Positions 48,175-59,556 of a stretch of 64,000 nt of DNA are shown one piece after another. The DNA lies in NCBI RefSeq assembly GCF_001981305.1, contig NZ_MSCW01000001.1, forward strand, positions 1 through 64,000, read 5' to 3'. How positions within the stretch are numbered: position 1 is the stretch's first letter; each line of letters starts with the position of its first letter. The notes beneath the pieces were generated by a model that was given only the letters and a program-made list of their open reading frames with translations, was not told the origin of the DNA and did not search any database. The stretch is from Marinobacter lutaoensis. GTDB taxonomy: Bacteria > Pseudomonadota > Gammaproteobacteria > Pseudomonadales > Oleiphilaceae. Both the position numbers and the translations under genes were made by a program.

Positions 48175-48692
48175 CGATCATGGGCAATGAACGCCGGTTG
48201 TTTCTGGAGAACGAAGGCGAAACCGAGCAGTTGGGCCGGGAGCTGGCCCGCCGGGTTGCCGATTCGGGCCGGGGGCTGACGGTGTTTCTGGACGGCGATC
48301 TGGGCATGGGCAAGACGACGCTCAGCCGGGGGATCATGCGCGGGCTTGGGCATCAGGGGGCGGTCAAGAGCCCGACCTATACCCTGGTGGAGCCCTATGA
48401 GCACCTGGCTCCGCCCACCTATCATTTCGACCTGTACCGGCTCGGAGACCCGGAGGAGCTGGAGTACATGGGCATTCGGGACTATTTTGCCGGCGACAAC
48501 CTGTGCCTGATCGAGTGGCCGGAACGGGGCCAGGGCCTGTTGCCGGAGCCGGATCTTGAAATTCACCTGGAACGCCGGGACCATGGGCGCTCGGTGGTCA
48601 TTCGGGCGCGTACCGACCGGGGCGCGCACTTGATGAACGAACTGGAACTGGTCGGCCCAGGGCACGGTCCGGGCCACGACGGGGGCGGGTAG
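48171..48692 (+). CDS. tsaE: tRNA threonylcarbamoyladenosine synthesis ATPase TsaE
   Basis: The 173-residue P-loop protein, with TsaB and TsaD, makes t6A37 in ANN-decoding tRNAs. The Walker A GDLGMGKTT is at 42-50, followed by SPTYTLVEPY. The C-terminus is slightly longer than usual. Translationally coupled to nnr and only four bases before amiB. Confidence 0.95.
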   Translation: MTIMGNERRLFLENEGETEQLGRELARRVADSGRGLTVFLDGDLGMGKTTLSRGIMRGLGHQGAVKSPTYTLVEPYEHLAPPTYHFDLYRLGDPEELEYMGIRDYFAGDNLCLIEWPERGQGLLPEPDLEIHLERRDHGRSVVIRARTDRGAHLMNELELVGPGHGPGHDGGG

Positions 48693-48696
48693 ACGG

Positions 48697-50052
48697 ATGC
48701 GTAACATGTTTCGAAGTTTGGGAACGATGTTCGTGCTGGCCGGGCTCTGGTCCGGCGCCATGGGCGCCTGGGCCGGCGATCAGGTGCAGGGTGCCCGGAT
48801 CTGGCCGGCGCCAGACCACACCCGGCTGGTACTGGATGTGACCGGACCCGTTGAGCACAAGGTGTTTGCCCTTAAGGGGCCGTCGCGGCTGGTCATTGAT
48901 CTGCAGGATACCACCCTGAAGGCCCGGCTGGACGCGCTGGACTTGGCGGGCAGCCCGATTCGTCGGATTCGCAGCGCGCCTCGCAACGGCAATGATCTCC
49001 GGGTCGTGCTGGACCTGAAGACCGACGTCAAGCCGCGCAGCTTCGAGCTGGAGCCCAACCAGCAGTACGGCCATCGCTTGGTGGTCGACCTGATTGATGA
49101 AAACGGCAGCCGCCTGGAGAATGCGGGGCAGCCGACCGTAACCCAGGATGCCGGGGGCAAGCGTGACATCGTGGTGGTGATCGATCCGGGCCATGGTGGC
49201 GAGGACCCCGGTGCCATTGGCCCCCGGGGAACCCGGGAGAAGGACGTGGCGCTGAAGATGGCCAAAACCCTGGCGAGCCTGATCAATGCCCAGCCTGGCT
49301 ATACCGCCAAGTTGACCCGGACCGGTGACTATTACATCGGCCTGCGCAATCGCACGCTGCTGGCACGCAAGTACAACGCCGACCTGTTCGTGTCGGTACA
49401 TGCCGATGCCTTCCGCACGCCTCAGCCCAAAGGGGCTTCGGTGTTTGCCCTGTCACAGCGGGGTGCCACCAGTGAAACCGCGCGCTGGCTGGCCCAGACC
49501 GAGAACCGCTCTGACCTGATCGGCGGTGCCGGGGGCGTATCCCTGGAAGGCCGCGACGACATGCTCGCCGGTGTTCTGCTGGACCTGTCAATGACCGCCA
49601 GCATCAACGCCAGTCTTGGGGTGGGCAGCTCGGTGCTCGGGCAGCTGGGCTCGGTGGCGAGATTGCACAAGCCCCATGTGGAGCAGGCGGCGTTTGTCGT
49701 TCTGAAATCTCCGGACATCCCATCGATTCTGGTGGAGGCGGGTTTCATCTCCAACCCGCAGGAGGAGAAGAATCTGGCGACGGAGTGGTACCGACAGCGG
49801 CTGGCCAAGGCCATCATGAGCGGAATCGATGACTATTTCCGCAAGACGCCGCCGCCCGGCACCCTGCTGGCCTGGCAGAAACAGCAGGGCCAGGACACGC
49901 CGGCCTTCAGCCACTATCGCATCCGGCAGGGCGACACCCTGTCCGATCTGGCCCGGGAAAACCAGATTTCCGTCAACGAGCTGATGCGGTTTAACGGCTT
50001 GAGCGACGACCGTGTTATGGTAGGGCAAACCATTCGTATTCCCGCGTCCTGA
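48697..50052 (+). CDS. amiB: N-acetylmuramoyl-L-alanine amidase, AmiB/AmiC type
   Basis: Periplasmic enzyme of 451 residues that splits septal peptidoglycan for daughter-cell separation. Order: signal peptide ending AWAGD, AMIN targeting domain (about 30-130), Amidase_3 zinc domain (about 155-375, VVVIDPGHGGEDPGAIG and VSVHADAF) and a C-terminal LysM (HYRIRQGDTLSDLARENQ). The helix that blocks the active site in EnvC-regulated amidases seems present (residues near 275-330). Confidence 0.94.
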   Translation: MRNMFRSLGTMFVLAGLWSGAMGAWAGDQVQGARIWPAPDHTRLVLDVTGPVEHKVFALKGPSRLVIDLQDTTLKARLDALDLAGSPIRRIRSAPRNGNDLRVVLDLKTDVKPRSFELEPNQQYGHRLVVDLIDENGSRLENAGQPTVTQDAGGKRDIVVVIDPGHGGEDPGAIGPRGTREKDVALKMAKTLASLINAQPGYTAKLTRTGDYYIGLRNRTLLARKYNADLFVSVHADAFRTPQPKGASVFALSQRGATSETARWLAQTENRSDLIGGAGGVSLEGRDDMLAGVLLDLSMTASINASLGVGSSVLGQLGSVARLHKPHVEQAAFVVLKSPDIPSILVEAGFISNPQEEKNLATEWYRQRLAKAIMSGIDDYFRKTPPPGTLLAWQKQQGQDTPAFSHYRIRQGDTLSDLARENQISVNELMRFNGLSDDRVMVGQTIRIPAS

Positions 50053-50073
50053 GTCAGGAGGTTTGCCCCGAAC

Positions 50074-51945
50074 ATGCCCCACATTCATCTGCTCTCTCCC
50101 CGCCTGGCCAACCAGATTGCCGCGGGAGAGGTGGTGGAGCGACCCGCCTCGGTGGTCAAGGAACTGGTCGAGAATGCCCTGGATGCCGGCGCGTCCCGGA
50201 TCGACGTCGAGATCGAGCAGGGCGGTGTCAAGCTGATCCGGGTGCGCGACGACGGTTGCGGCATCGAGCAGGACGACCTGCCGCTGGCCCTGAGCCGGCA
50301 TGCGACCAGCAAAATCATCACTCTGGAAGATCTGGAAGCCGTCACCTCCCTGGGATTCCGGGGCGAGGCGTTGGCCAGCATCAGCTCCGTGTCGCGCCTG
50401 ACTCTGACCTCCCGCGCCGCCAGTCAGGAAGCGGCGGCCCGGGTCGAGGTCGAGGGCCGGGAAATGGACGCCAGGATTTCCCCCGCGGCCCATCCCGTGG
50501 GCACCACCGTGGAAGTGCGGGACCTGTTCTTCAACACCCCCGCCCGGCGCAAGTTCCTGCGCACCGAGAAGACCGAGTTCAACCATGTTGAGGAATGCAT
50601 CCGGCGCCAGGCGCTGAGCCGTTTCGATACCGGTTTCACCCTGCGTCACAACCAGCGGGTGGTGCAGAGCCTGCGGCCGGCGACCAGCGCGCTGGACCGG
50701 GAGCGTCGGATCGGCGCCCTGTGTGGTCAGCAGTTCATCGACAACGCTGTGGTCATCGACGCCGAGGCCACCGGCCTGCGCCTGTGGGGCTGGGTGGCGC
50801 TTCCCACCTTTTCCCGGAGTCAGGCGGACCTGCAGTATTTCTTCGTCAACGGCCGGGTGATCCGTGACAAACTGGTGGCGCACGCCGTACGCCAGGCCTA
50901 CCGGGATGTCCTGTACAACAACCGTCACCCCGCCTTTGTGCTGTACCTGGAGGTGGACCCGGCCACCGTGGACGTCAATGTTCACCCGACCAAGCACGAG
51001 GTTCGCTTCCGTGACGGGCGCCTGGTGCACGATTTCATTTTCCGCACCCTGCACCGGGCGCTGGCGGATGTCCGCCCGGACGATCATCTGCGGGGGGCGG
51101 TGGCCCAGTCCTTCGGACGAGAGGCGGCCGTGCCGCCCGCGTCGGCCGAAGACGCGGCCTCCGGAGGTGCCTCCCGGGGGGCTCCCAGTGGTACCACCGG
51201 TGGCTCGCCGGCCTGGCGCCCGGATCCCGCGCCCCAGTGGCGGGCCAGTGATCAGATGGCCTTCTACCAGTCCCTCAACAGCGGCGGAGGTGTGGCGACG
51301 CCTTCGGAGCCGGCACCGTCGCCGGAACCGCGGCCACTGCCGGCGGAGGACAGTGACCAGGAGCCGCCGCTGGGGTATGCCATCGCCCAGCTGCATGGCA
51401 TTTACATCCTGGCCCAGAGTCGGGCGGGTCTGATCGTGGTGGACATGCACGCCGCCCACGAGCGGATTACCTACGAACGGATGAAGCGGGCGCTGGAGGC
51501 TCAGGACCTCAAGAGTCAGCCCTTGCTGGTGCCGCTGTCACTGGCTGTCAGCCAGAAAGAAGCGGCGCTGGCGGAAAGCCATGGCGAGGAGCTCCAGCAA
51601 CTGGGCCTGGTGGTGGAGCGGATCGGGCCGGAGACGCTCGCGGTACGCCAGATCCCGGCGCTGCTGCGTGGCGCCGATACCGAGCAGCTGGTTCGGGATG
51701 TGCTTGCGGACCTGATCGAACACGGTCAGAGCGACCGCATCGAAGCCGTGACCCATGAGCTGCTGGGTACCATGGCCTGTCATGGCTCGGTGCGAGCCAA
51801 CCGGCAGTTGACCATTCCGGAGATGAACTCGCTGTTGCGGGACATGGAAGCCACCGAGCGCAGCGGCCAGTGCAACCACGGCCGACCGACCTGGACGCTG
51901 GTCACGCTGGCGGAGCTGGACAAGCTGTTCCTTCGGGGGCGCTAG
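50074..51945 (+). CDS. mutL: DNA mismatch repair protein MutL
   Basis: The 623-residue GHKL ATPase links MutS recognition to strand removal. The ATPase motifs [21 protein letters not shown] and [13 protein letters not shown] lie in the N-terminal third. A Pro/Ser-rich linker (about 350-440) precedes a C-terminal domain holding an endonuclease motif [12 protein letters not shown] (457-468), with later [10 protein letters not shown] and CNHGRPTW elements. So this MutL probably nicks DNA itself, unlike E. coli MutL, which uses MutH. Confidence 0.95.
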   Translation: MPHIHLLSPRLANQIAAGEVVERPASVVKELVENALDAGASRIDVEIEQGGVKLIRVRDDGCGIEQDDLPLALSRHATSKIITLEDLEAVTSLGFRGEALASISSVSRLTLTSRAASQEAAARVEVEGREMDARISPAAHPVGTTVEVRDLFFNTPARRKFLRTEKTEFNHVEECIRRQALSRFDTGFTLRHNQRVVQSLRPATSALDRERRIGALCGQQFIDNAVVIDAEATGLRLWGWVALPTFSRSQADLQYFFVNGRVIRDKLVAHAVRQAYRDVLYNNRHPAFVLYLEVDPATVDVNVHPTKHEVRFRDGRLVHDFIFRTLHRALADVRPDDHLRGAVAQSFGREAAVPPASAEDAASGGASRGAPSGTTGGSPAWRPDPAPQWRASDQMAFYQSLNSGGGVATPSEPAPSPEPRPLPAEDSDQEPPLGYAIAQLHGIYILAQSRAGLIVVDMHAAHERITYERMKRALEAQDLKSQPLLVPLSLAVSQKEAALAESHGEELQQLGLVVERIGPETLAVRQIPALLRGADTEQLVRDVLADLIEHGQSDRIEAVTHELLGTMACHGSVRANRQLTIPEMNSLLRDMEATERSGQCNHGRPTWTLVTLAELDKLFLRGR

Positions 51946-51952
51946 CTGACCC

Positions 51953-52966
51953 ATGGGCAACCCCGGTTCTTCCTACCCTCCCGCGATCTTCCTGATGGGC
52001 CCTACCGCCTCGGGCAAGACCGATCTGGCGATGGCGCTGTGCCAGCATGTGCCCTGCGACATCGTCAGCGTGGATTCGGCGATGATCTATCGGGGCATGG
52101 ACATCGGTACCGCCAAGCCTACGCCCGAAGAACTGGCGCGGGCGCCCCACCGCTTGATCGACATCTGCGACCCGTCGGAGCGGTACTCCGCTGCCGATTT
52201 CCGTCGCGATGCCCTGCGGGAAATGGCGCAGATCACCGAGGCGGGCCGGATTCCCCTTTTGGTGGGGGGCACCATGATGTACTTCAAAGCGTTGCTGCAC
52301 GGGATGTCCGGGCTGCCGTCCGCGGACCCGGAGCTGCGGGCCCGGTTGGAGCAGGAGGCTGCGGAAAATGGCTGGCCGGCCTTGCATCGGGAGCTGGCGG
52401 CACGGGACCCGGTGGCGGCGCGGCTGATTCATCCCAATAATCGCCAGCGCCTACTGCGGGCGGTGGAAGTGCTGCGCCTGACGGGGCGCCCGATTTCCTC
52501 ATTCTGGCAGGCCGCCGGCGGATCAGGCCGGGAAGATGACGGGGATTTCACGTATATCACCCGCTGGCAGGCAGACGAGGCGGCGCCACTGCCGTATACT
52601 GTGACGCAGCTTGCGGTCGCGCCCTCGGACAGGGCGGTCCTGCACGACCGGATCGAGCAGCGCTTCCAGCACATGCTCCAGGCCGGGTTTCTGGAGGAAG
52701 TGCGTGCCCTGATGGCCCGGGGGGATCTCCATCCGGGCCTCCCTTCCATGCGTTGCGTCGGCTATCGCCAAGCCTGGGAATACCTGGCCGGTGATTGTGA
52801 TTACGACACCTTTGTTGGGAAGGGGATCGCTGCCACGCGCCAGCTGGCCAAGCGGCAGCTGACTTGGCTGCGCAAATGGTCCGATGTCCACTGGCTGGAT
52901 AGCCGCGATAAACTTGTCGTTTCCGCAGCCTTGAAAAAGCTGGGACTTCGCACCACATTTAAATAA
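51953..52966 (+). CDS. miaA: tRNA dimethylallyltransferase
   Basis: Adds a dimethylallyl group to A37 of tRNAs reading codons with initial U. The 337-residue protein has the P-loop GPTASGKT (16-23), [16 protein letters not shown] and [14 protein letters not shown]. It starts seven bases after mutL. hfq follows, as in many gammaproteobacteria. Confidence 0.96.
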   Translation: MGNPGSSYPPAIFLMGPTASGKTDLAMALCQHVPCDIVSVDSAMIYRGMDIGTAKPTPEELARAPHRLIDICDPSERYSAADFRRDALREMAQITEAGRIPLLVGGTMMYFKALLHGMSGLPSADPELRARLEQEAAENGWPALHRELAARDPVAARLIHPNNRQRLLRAVEVLRLTGRPISSFWQAAGGSGREDDGDFTYITRWQADEAAPLPYTVTQLAVAPSDRAVLHDRIEQRFQHMLQAGFLEEVRALMARGDLHPGLPSMRCVGYRQAWEYLAGDCDYDTFVGKGIAATRQLAKRQLTWLRKWSDVHWLDSRDKLVVSAALKKLGLRTTFK

Positions 52967-53013
52967 ACCCGAATAAAGACGATCTGCATTTACTAAAAAA
53001 CAGGAGAAAAATC

Positions 53014-53265
53014 ATGTCAAAAGGGCACTCGTTACAAGACCCTTACCTCAATGCCTTGCGCAAGGAACGCATTCCGGTATCCATTTTTCTGGTCAACGGC
53101 ATCAAGCTGCAGGGCCAGATCGAGTCTTTCGACCAGTTCGTGATTCTGCTGAAGAACACGGTCAGCCAGATGGTCTACAAGCACGCAATTTCCACGGTGG
53201 TTCCTGCCCGCAATGTGCGTCTGCCGCAGCAGAACCCGGCTGGTGAAGGCGAGTCCGAAGACTGA
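53014..53265 (+). CDS. hfq: RNA chaperone Hfq
   Basis: The 83-residue Sm-like hexamer pairs small RNAs with mRNAs. Sm1 ([21 protein letters not shown]) and Sm2 ([14 protein letters not shown]) with the KHA motif are intact. The C-terminal tail is short ([12 protein letters not shown]), like Pseudomonas Hfq and unlike the 102-residue E. coli form. CAGGAG precedes the ATG. A terminator separates it from hflX. Confidence 0.97.
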   Translation: MSKGHSLQDPYLNALRKERIPVSIFLVNGIKLQGQIESFDQFVILLKNTVSQMVYKHAISTVVPARNVRLPQQNPAGEGESED

Positions 53266-53289
53266 TTCGTCTGGTTGTTCCAGATTTGT

Positions 53290-53343
53290 CACCCGCGTTT
53301 CCGAGGACCGTTTTCGGTTTGAGGCACGCGGGTGTTTCTTTTT
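53290..53343 (+). terminator. Rho-independent terminator between hfq and hflX
   Basis: CACCCGCGT (53290-53298) pairs perfectly with ACGCGGGTG (53326-53334); the 27-base loop can form a small inner stem. A T-rich run follows (53335-53343). It may give partial readthrough to hflX. Confidence 0.7.
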
Positions 53344-53375
53344 GAGGAAGTTGGCATTCATGGCCGAGGAGGCTG

Positions 53376-54680
53376 TTGTCCTTGTTTGAACGTCCTGATG
53401 TTGGTGAACGGGCGGTGCTGGTCCACATTGACTTTACCGCCCACGAGGAGACCGAAGATCCGGAGGAGTTCCGGGAGCTGGTCACCTCCGCCGGAGTAGA
53501 GCCGGTGGCCCTGGTCACGGGGTCGCGCAAGCAGCCGAGCCCGCGCCTGTTTGTGGGCGAGGGCAAGCTGGAGGAGATCCGGGAAGCCATCCAGTGCCAC
53601 GACGCCGACGTGGTGCTGTTCAACCATGCGCTGTCCCCCAGCCAGGAGCGGAACATCGAGCGGGAACTCAAATGCCGGGTGCTGGATCGCACCGGTGTGA
53701 TCCTCGATATCTTTGCCCAGCGCGCGCGGACCCATGAAGGCAAGCTCCAGGTCGAATTGGCGCAGCTGGAGCACATGTCGACCCGTCTGGTCCGGGGCTG
53801 GACACACCTGGAGCGCCAGAAAGGGGGGATTGGCCTGCGCGGGCCGGGGGAAACCCAGCTGGAAACCGACCGCCGACTGCTCCGTGAACGCATCAAGTCC
53901 ATCCACAAGCGCCTGGAGAAAGTGCGCCGTCAGCGCCACCAGGGGCGTCGGGCACGGCACCGGGCCGATATCCCCACGGTATCGCTGGTGGGCTACACCA
54001 ACGCCGGCAAGTCCACGCTGTTCAACCGTTTGACCGCCGCCTCGGTGTACGCCGCCGACCAGCTGTTCGCAACCCTGGATCCGACCCTCCGGCGTCTGGA
54101 ACTTCCGGACATCGGGCCGGTCGTACTGGCGGACACCGTGGGGTTCATCCGTCACCTGCCGCATAAACTGGTCGAAGCCTTTCGCGCTACCCTGGAGGAA
54201 ACCACCGAAGCCAGCCTGCTGTTGCATGTCGTGGACAGCCACGACGGCCGTCGCGATGACAACATCGAACAGGTGGAGAATGTGCTGGCGGAAATCGGAG
54301 CCGACGAAATTCCCGTACTGCAAGTGTTCAACAAGATCGACTTGCTGGAAGAGTTTCAGCCCCGGATCGAGCGCAACGAAGAGGGTGTGCCGGTCCGGGT
54401 GTGGCTGTCGGCGGTGACCGGCCGGGGGTTGGAGCTGCTGTTCGATGCCATTGTTGAGCGCCTCGCCGACGATGTGGTGCATCATGTCGTGGTGCTGGGG
54501 CCGGCGGACGGCAAGCTGCGGGCGCTGCTTCACGCCGCCGGCTCGGTGTTGCGCGAAGAGCACCGGGAGACGGGGGAAACCCTGGTGGAAGTGCGGCTGC
54601 AGAACCGTGACTGGTGCCAGCTCCTGCGCCGGGCCGGTGTCAGTGAACAGGCGGTGCGCCTGCAGGACCCGGTGTCCTGA
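53376..54680 (+). CDS. hflX: Ribosome-associated GTPase HflX
   Basis: The 434-residue GTPase splits stalled or stressed ribosomes. Order: N-terminal HflX domain with LVTGSRKQPSPRLFVGEG and GIGLRGPGETQLETDRR, then the GTPase with GYTNAGKSTLFN (about residue 206), DTVGFI and NKIDLLEE. The start is TTG at 53376: GAGGAGG ends about five bases before it. An ATG at 53360 lies in another frame and stops after nine codons, so it is not the start. Confidence 0.93.
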   Translation: MSLFERPDVGERAVLVHIDFTAHEETEDPEEFRELVTSAGVEPVALVTGSRKQPSPRLFVGEGKLEEIREAIQCHDADVVLFNHALSPSQERNIERELKCRVLDRTGVILDIFAQRARTHEGKLQVELAQLEHMSTRLVRGWTHLERQKGGIGLRGPGETQLETDRRLLRERIKSIHKRLEKVRRQRHQGRRARHRADIPTVSLVGYTNAGKSTLFNRLTAASVYAADQLFATLDPTLRRLELPDIGPVVLADTVGFIRHLPHKLVEAFRATLEETTEASLLLHVVDSHDGRRDDNIEQVENVLAEIGADEIPVLQVFNKIDLLEEFQPRIERNEEGVPVRVWLSAVTGRGLELLFDAIVERLADDVVHHVVVLGPADGKLRALLHAAGSVLREEHRETGETLVEVRLQNRDWCQLLRRAGVSEQAVRLQDPVS

Positions 54681-54758
54681 ACCGGGCGGCTATTGCCGGG
54701 GCGGGTAGAAATCCCTAGTATTTGCAGCCATTCGATACGATAAGGAACGGAGAGCACT

Positions 54759-55952
54759 ATGGCCTGGAACGAACCGGGTGGAAACCGTAACGACAACGAC
54801 CCCTGGGGTACCGGAGGCGGTCGTCGCGGCAATGATCAGGGGCCGCCAGACCTTGACGAGGCGCTGAAAAAGGGACTGGAAAAACTCAACCGGATGCTCG
54901 GTGGCAAGGGCGGCCGGTCCGGAGGCGGTTCCGGCTCCGGCGAGGGGTCCGGAGGCTTTGGCGCCGTGCTGGCCCTGATCGCCATTCTGGTGGTGGGGTA
55001 TGTCATCTACCAGTCGTTCTATACCGTGGACGAGCAGGAGCGCGCGGTGGTGCTCCGGTTTGGCGAGTACGCGCGAACGGAGGAGCCCGGTCTGCGCTTC
55101 AAGGTGCCACTGATCGACGACGTCTATAAGGTGCGGGTCACCAATGTCCGGACCGCCGAATCCCAGGGGCAGATGCTCACCCAGGATGAAAACCTGGTGA
55201 CCGTCGACCTGCAGGTCCAGTACCGGGTAAGTAACGCTCGGGACTATGTCCTGAACGTGCGAGATTCCAATCAGGCGCTGGCTTTCGCCACCGACAGTGC
55301 CCTGCGGCACGAAGTGGGCAGTGCCACTCTGGACGAGGTTCTCACCGAAGGTCGAGCGGAGTTGGCCATCAACGTCGAACGTCGCCTTCAGGCTTTCCTG
55401 GAAGAGTACGGCGCCGGTCTGCAGATTATTCGCGTGAACGTGGAAAGTACCCAGCCGCCGGCGGCGGTGCAGGACGCCTTCCGGGAAGTACAGCGTGCCC
55501 GGGAGGACGAGCAGCGACTGATCGAGGAAGCGGAAACCTATCGCAACAAGGTGGTCCCCGAGGCCCGGGGGCAGGCCCAGCGGATGATCGAGGAGGCGAA
55601 CGCGTACAAGGCTAAGGTCATCGAGACCGCGCGGGGTGAGACCGCCCGGTATCTGGACCTGCTGGAGGTTTACGTGCAGGCGCCGGACGTGACCCGCGAG
55701 CGGCTCTACATCCAGGCCCTGGAGAACGTGCTGTCCAACACCAGCAAGGTGCTGGTCGATACCCAGTCGTCGGGCAATATGATGTACCTGCCGCTGGACC
55801 AGATCATGCGTCGCGGTGGCGGTGCCAGTGCCGACAACAGCCTCGGCGGTCTCGAAGGATCCTCGAGCCAGGTGGACATCAAGAGCCTGACCGATGAGGT
55901 CCTGCGGGAACTGCGTAACCGTCAAACCACCAATTCCAGAACGGGGAGATAA
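54759..55952 (+). CDS. hflK: FtsH protease modulator HflK
   Basis: The 397-residue SPFH-domain membrane protein forms with HflC a large periplasmic cage around the FtsH protease. The N-terminus is Gly/Arg-rich and cytoplasmic, one helix (AVLALIAILVVGYVIYQSF) anchors it, and the SPFH domain begins at DEQERAVVLRFGEY. A long helical region follows (EAETYRNKVVPEARGQAQRM). hflC follows after three bases. Confidence 0.95.
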   Translation: MAWNEPGGNRNDNDPWGTGGGRRGNDQGPPDLDEALKKGLEKLNRMLGGKGGRSGGGSGSGEGSGGFGAVLALIAILVVGYVIYQSFYTVDEQERAVVLRFGEYARTEEPGLRFKVPLIDDVYKVRVTNVRTAESQGQMLTQDENLVTVDLQVQYRVSNARDYVLNVRDSNQALAFATDSALRHEVGSATLDEVLTEGRAELAINVERRLQAFLEEYGAGLQIIRVNVESTQPPAAVQDAFREVQRAREDEQRLIEEAETYRNKVVPEARGQAQRMIEEANAYKAKVIETARGETARYLDLLEVYVQAPDVTRERLYIQALENVLSNTSKVLVDTQSSGNMMYLPLDQIMRRGGGASADNSLGGLEGSSSQVDIKSLTDEVLRELRNRQTTNSRTGR

Positions 55953-55955
55953 TCG

Positions 55956-56834
55956 ATGGGTCCGAAAAGTATTATCGGTCTGGCGGGTGCCCTGATCGTC
56001 ATCCTGGTGGTTTCCTCCAGTGTCTACATCATCCCCGAAACCCATCGCGGCGTGCTGCTGCGGTTCGGTGAGCTGGTGGAGACCAATGTTCAGCCGGGCC
56101 TGCACTTCAAGGTGCCGGTGATTGACCAGGTGCGCCAGTTCGACGTGCGGGTGCTGACCATGGACCTGCCGGCACGGCAGTACCTGACGGTGGAGAAAAA
56201 ACCGCTGGACGTGGACTCTTACATTGCCTGGCAGATCAGCGACGTTGACACGTTCTACCGGGCCACCGGCGGCAACGAATTCAGTGCCCAATCGTTGCTG
56301 GCGTCCCGGATCGACAACGGGCTGCGCAACGAGTTCGGGGTTCGGACCATGCACGAGGTGGTGTCCGGTCAGCGGGATGAGCTGATGCACGCCCTGCGCG
56401 ACCAAGTCAACGAAACCTCCGTGTCGGAGTTTGGGATCCGAGTGCTGGACATCCGCATCAAGGCCATCGAGCTGCCGCAGCAGGTCAGCGAGAACGTCTA
56501 CCGGCGCATGGCCACCGAGCGTGAGAAGCTGGCCCAGGAGTTCCGGTCCCGGGGCCGCGAGGCGGCTGAGGGTATCCGTGCCGACGCCGATCGCCAGCGT
56601 GCCGTGATTCTGGCCGAGGCGTTTGCCAAGTCGGAGCAGCTGCGTGGTGAGGGTGATGGTGAAGCGGCCCGCATCTACGCCGACGCCTACACCCGGAACG
56701 AGGCGTTCTACAGCTTCTATCGGAGCTTGACGGCGTACCAGAAAGCGTTCGCCGGCAAGGACGATCTTCTGGTGATCGACTCCGACAGCGACTTCCTGAA
56801 GTTCCTCAAGGATCCCCGGGGCGCGGCCAACTGA
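55956..56834 (+). CDS. hflC: FtsH protease modulator HflC
   Basis: The 292-residue partner of HflK has an N-terminal membrane helix (GLAGALIVILVVSSSVYII), an SPFH domain starting PETHRGVLLRFGELVE, and a helical part with EFRSRGREAAEGIRADADRQ. Length and motifs are standard. A strong terminator follows. Confidence 0.95.
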   Translation: MGPKSIIGLAGALIVILVVSSSVYIIPETHRGVLLRFGELVETNVQPGLHFKVPVIDQVRQFDVRVLTMDLPARQYLTVEKKPLDVDSYIAWQISDVDTFYRATGGNEFSAQSLLASRIDNGLRNEFGVRTMHEVVSGQRDELMHALRDQVNETSVSEFGIRVLDIRIKAIELPQQVSENVYRRMATEREKLAQEFRSRGREAAEGIRADADRQRAVILAEAFAKSEQLRGEGDGEAARIYADAYTRNEAFYSFYRSLTAYQKAFAGKDDLLVIDSDSDFLKFLKDPRGAAN

Positions 56835-56850
56835 GGTCCCGGACGCCAGA

Positions 56851-56882
56851 AACCGGAATACCCTGTGTATTCCGGTTTTTTT
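56851..56882 (+). terminator. Rho-independent terminator after hflC
   Basis: AACCGGAATA (56851-56860), loop CCCTGTG, TATTCCGGTT (56868-56877), then more T residues. A perfect 10-base stem. Confidence 0.88.
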
Positions 56883-57012
56883 GTGCCTGACAACCGTGTA
56901 AAATCCGACCGGTTTTGTGTCGGGTTTTCTGACCCCGGCTTCACCACAAATCCCGAGAGTTCCCCGTGGCCCTTCAGGGCGCCGTAGCGGGACAGACAGA
57001 TAACGGAATCGC

Positions 57013-58194
57013 ATGACTGTATCGGATCGCTGGTTGCTGCCAGACGGTGTGGAGGACATCCTGCCGCCGCTGGCCGGACGGATCGAATCGCTGCGACGGG
57101 ACGTGATGGATACCTGTCAACGCTGGGGCTACCAGCTGGTTATCCCGCCCCTGATCGAATACCTCGAATCCCTGTTCACGGGGACCGGGCACGACCTGGA
57201 ATTGCAGACCTTCAAACTGACGGACCAGCTGACCGGTCGCATGATGGGCGTCCGGGCGGACATGACCCCCCAGGCCGCCCGGATCGATGCCCACACCCTG
57301 GGACAGGAGGGCATCACCCGGCTGTGTTACGCCGGCCATGTCCTGCATACCCGGCCCCGTCACATGCTGACCGGCCGTACCCCGATCCAGGCCGGCTGTG
57401 AACTGTTCGGCAGCGCTTCCGAGGCGGCCGATATGGAAGTGATCCGCCTGATGCTGGAGACCTTGAGGGTGGCCGGACTGCCGAAGGTCCACGTCGACCT
57501 GGCCCATGTCGCCATTTACGAAAGCCTCATTGGCGAGGCGGATTTCGACCGTGACACCGAGGAAGCCATCTTTGATGCCATGGGGCGCAAGTCCGTGCCG
57601 GAGCTGGATCAACTGCTGGGCGAGTGCCCGGAAGGTTCGGCCGGCTTCCGTCTGCGTCAGCTGGCCCGGGTCAGTGGCGGTCCGGAGGCCCTGGCGGAAG
57701 CGCGCCAGGTACTGGCGGGCGGATCGCCCGCGCTGACGGCAGCCCTGGACCAGCTGGCCCGGGTGTCGGACATGCTGTCCCGGGACTTCCCGGAGGTCAG
57801 CTTCGGGTTCGATTTCTGTGAGCTGCGCGGTTACAACTACCACACCGGCCTGGTGTTCGCGGCGTACGTGCCCGGACACGGTGAGGCTGTCGCCAAGGGC
57901 GGCCGCTATGATGCCATCGGCAGCGACTTTGGCCGTGCCCGCCCCGCCACCGGTTTCAGCCTGGACATCCGGGCGCTGGTGTCGCTGGGTGACCGCGTGG
58001 TACGAAAATCAGGCGCCATCTGGGCACCGGCCGACCGGGACCCGGCCCTGGAGGGTGTGATTTCCGGTTTGCGTATGACGGAGACCGTGATTCGGGCACT
58101 GCCGGAAGACGAGGGATGTGACCCCGCCGAGCGTGGGTGTGACCGGCAACTGGTGAAAAGAGACGGCCAGTGGGTCGTCGAGTCTCTGGACTGA
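57013..58194 (+). CDS. hisZ: ATP phosphoribosyltransferase regulatory subunit HisZ
   Basis: The 393-residue paralogue of histidyl-tRNA synthetase activates short-form HisG, the first enzyme of histidine synthesis. It keeps the class II core (LLPDGVEDILPPLAGRIE, VRADMTPQAARID, LRGYNYHTGLVFAAYV) but lacks the anticodon-binding domain and full catalytic set. hisG is not in the window. It is 14 bases before purA. Confidence 0.93.
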   Translation: MTVSDRWLLPDGVEDILPPLAGRIESLRRDVMDTCQRWGYQLVIPPLIEYLESLFTGTGHDLELQTFKLTDQLTGRMMGVRADMTPQAARIDAHTLGQEGITRLCYAGHVLHTRPRHMLTGRTPIQAGCELFGSASEAADMEVIRLMLETLRVAGLPKVHVDLAHVAIYESLIGEADFDRDTEEAIFDAMGRKSVPELDQLLGECPEGSAGFRLRQLARVSGGPEALAEARQVLAGGSPALTAALDQLARVSDMLSRDFPEVSFGFDFCELRGYNYHTGLVFAAYVPGHGEAVAKGGRYDAIGSDFGRARPATGFSLDIRALVSLGDRVVRKSGAIWAPADRDPALEGVISGLRMTETVIRALPEDEGCDPAERGCDRQLVKRDGQWVVESLD

Positions 58195-58199
58195 ATTGA

Positions 58200-59504
<1,305 letters not shown>

Positions 59505-59516
59505 CGCCGGTTAGCC

Positions 59517-59548
59517 CCCAAAAGCCCCGCCAAGGCGGGGCTTTTGGG
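59517..59548. terminator. Bidirectional terminator between purA and cmoB
   Basis: CCCAAAAGCCCCGCC (59517-59531), loop AA, GGCGGGGCTTTTGGG (59534-59548): a perfect 15-base dyad with A4 and T4 runs inside the stem. It can end transcription from both sides. Confidence 0.88.
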
Positions 59549-59556
59549 TGGCGGTT

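Noticed and set aside
54690..57059. A 789-codon open frame on the minus strand
   Set aside because: It is antisense to hflK, hflC and the start of hisZ, all certain genes. Long antisense frames are expected in GC-rich DNA with biased third positions.
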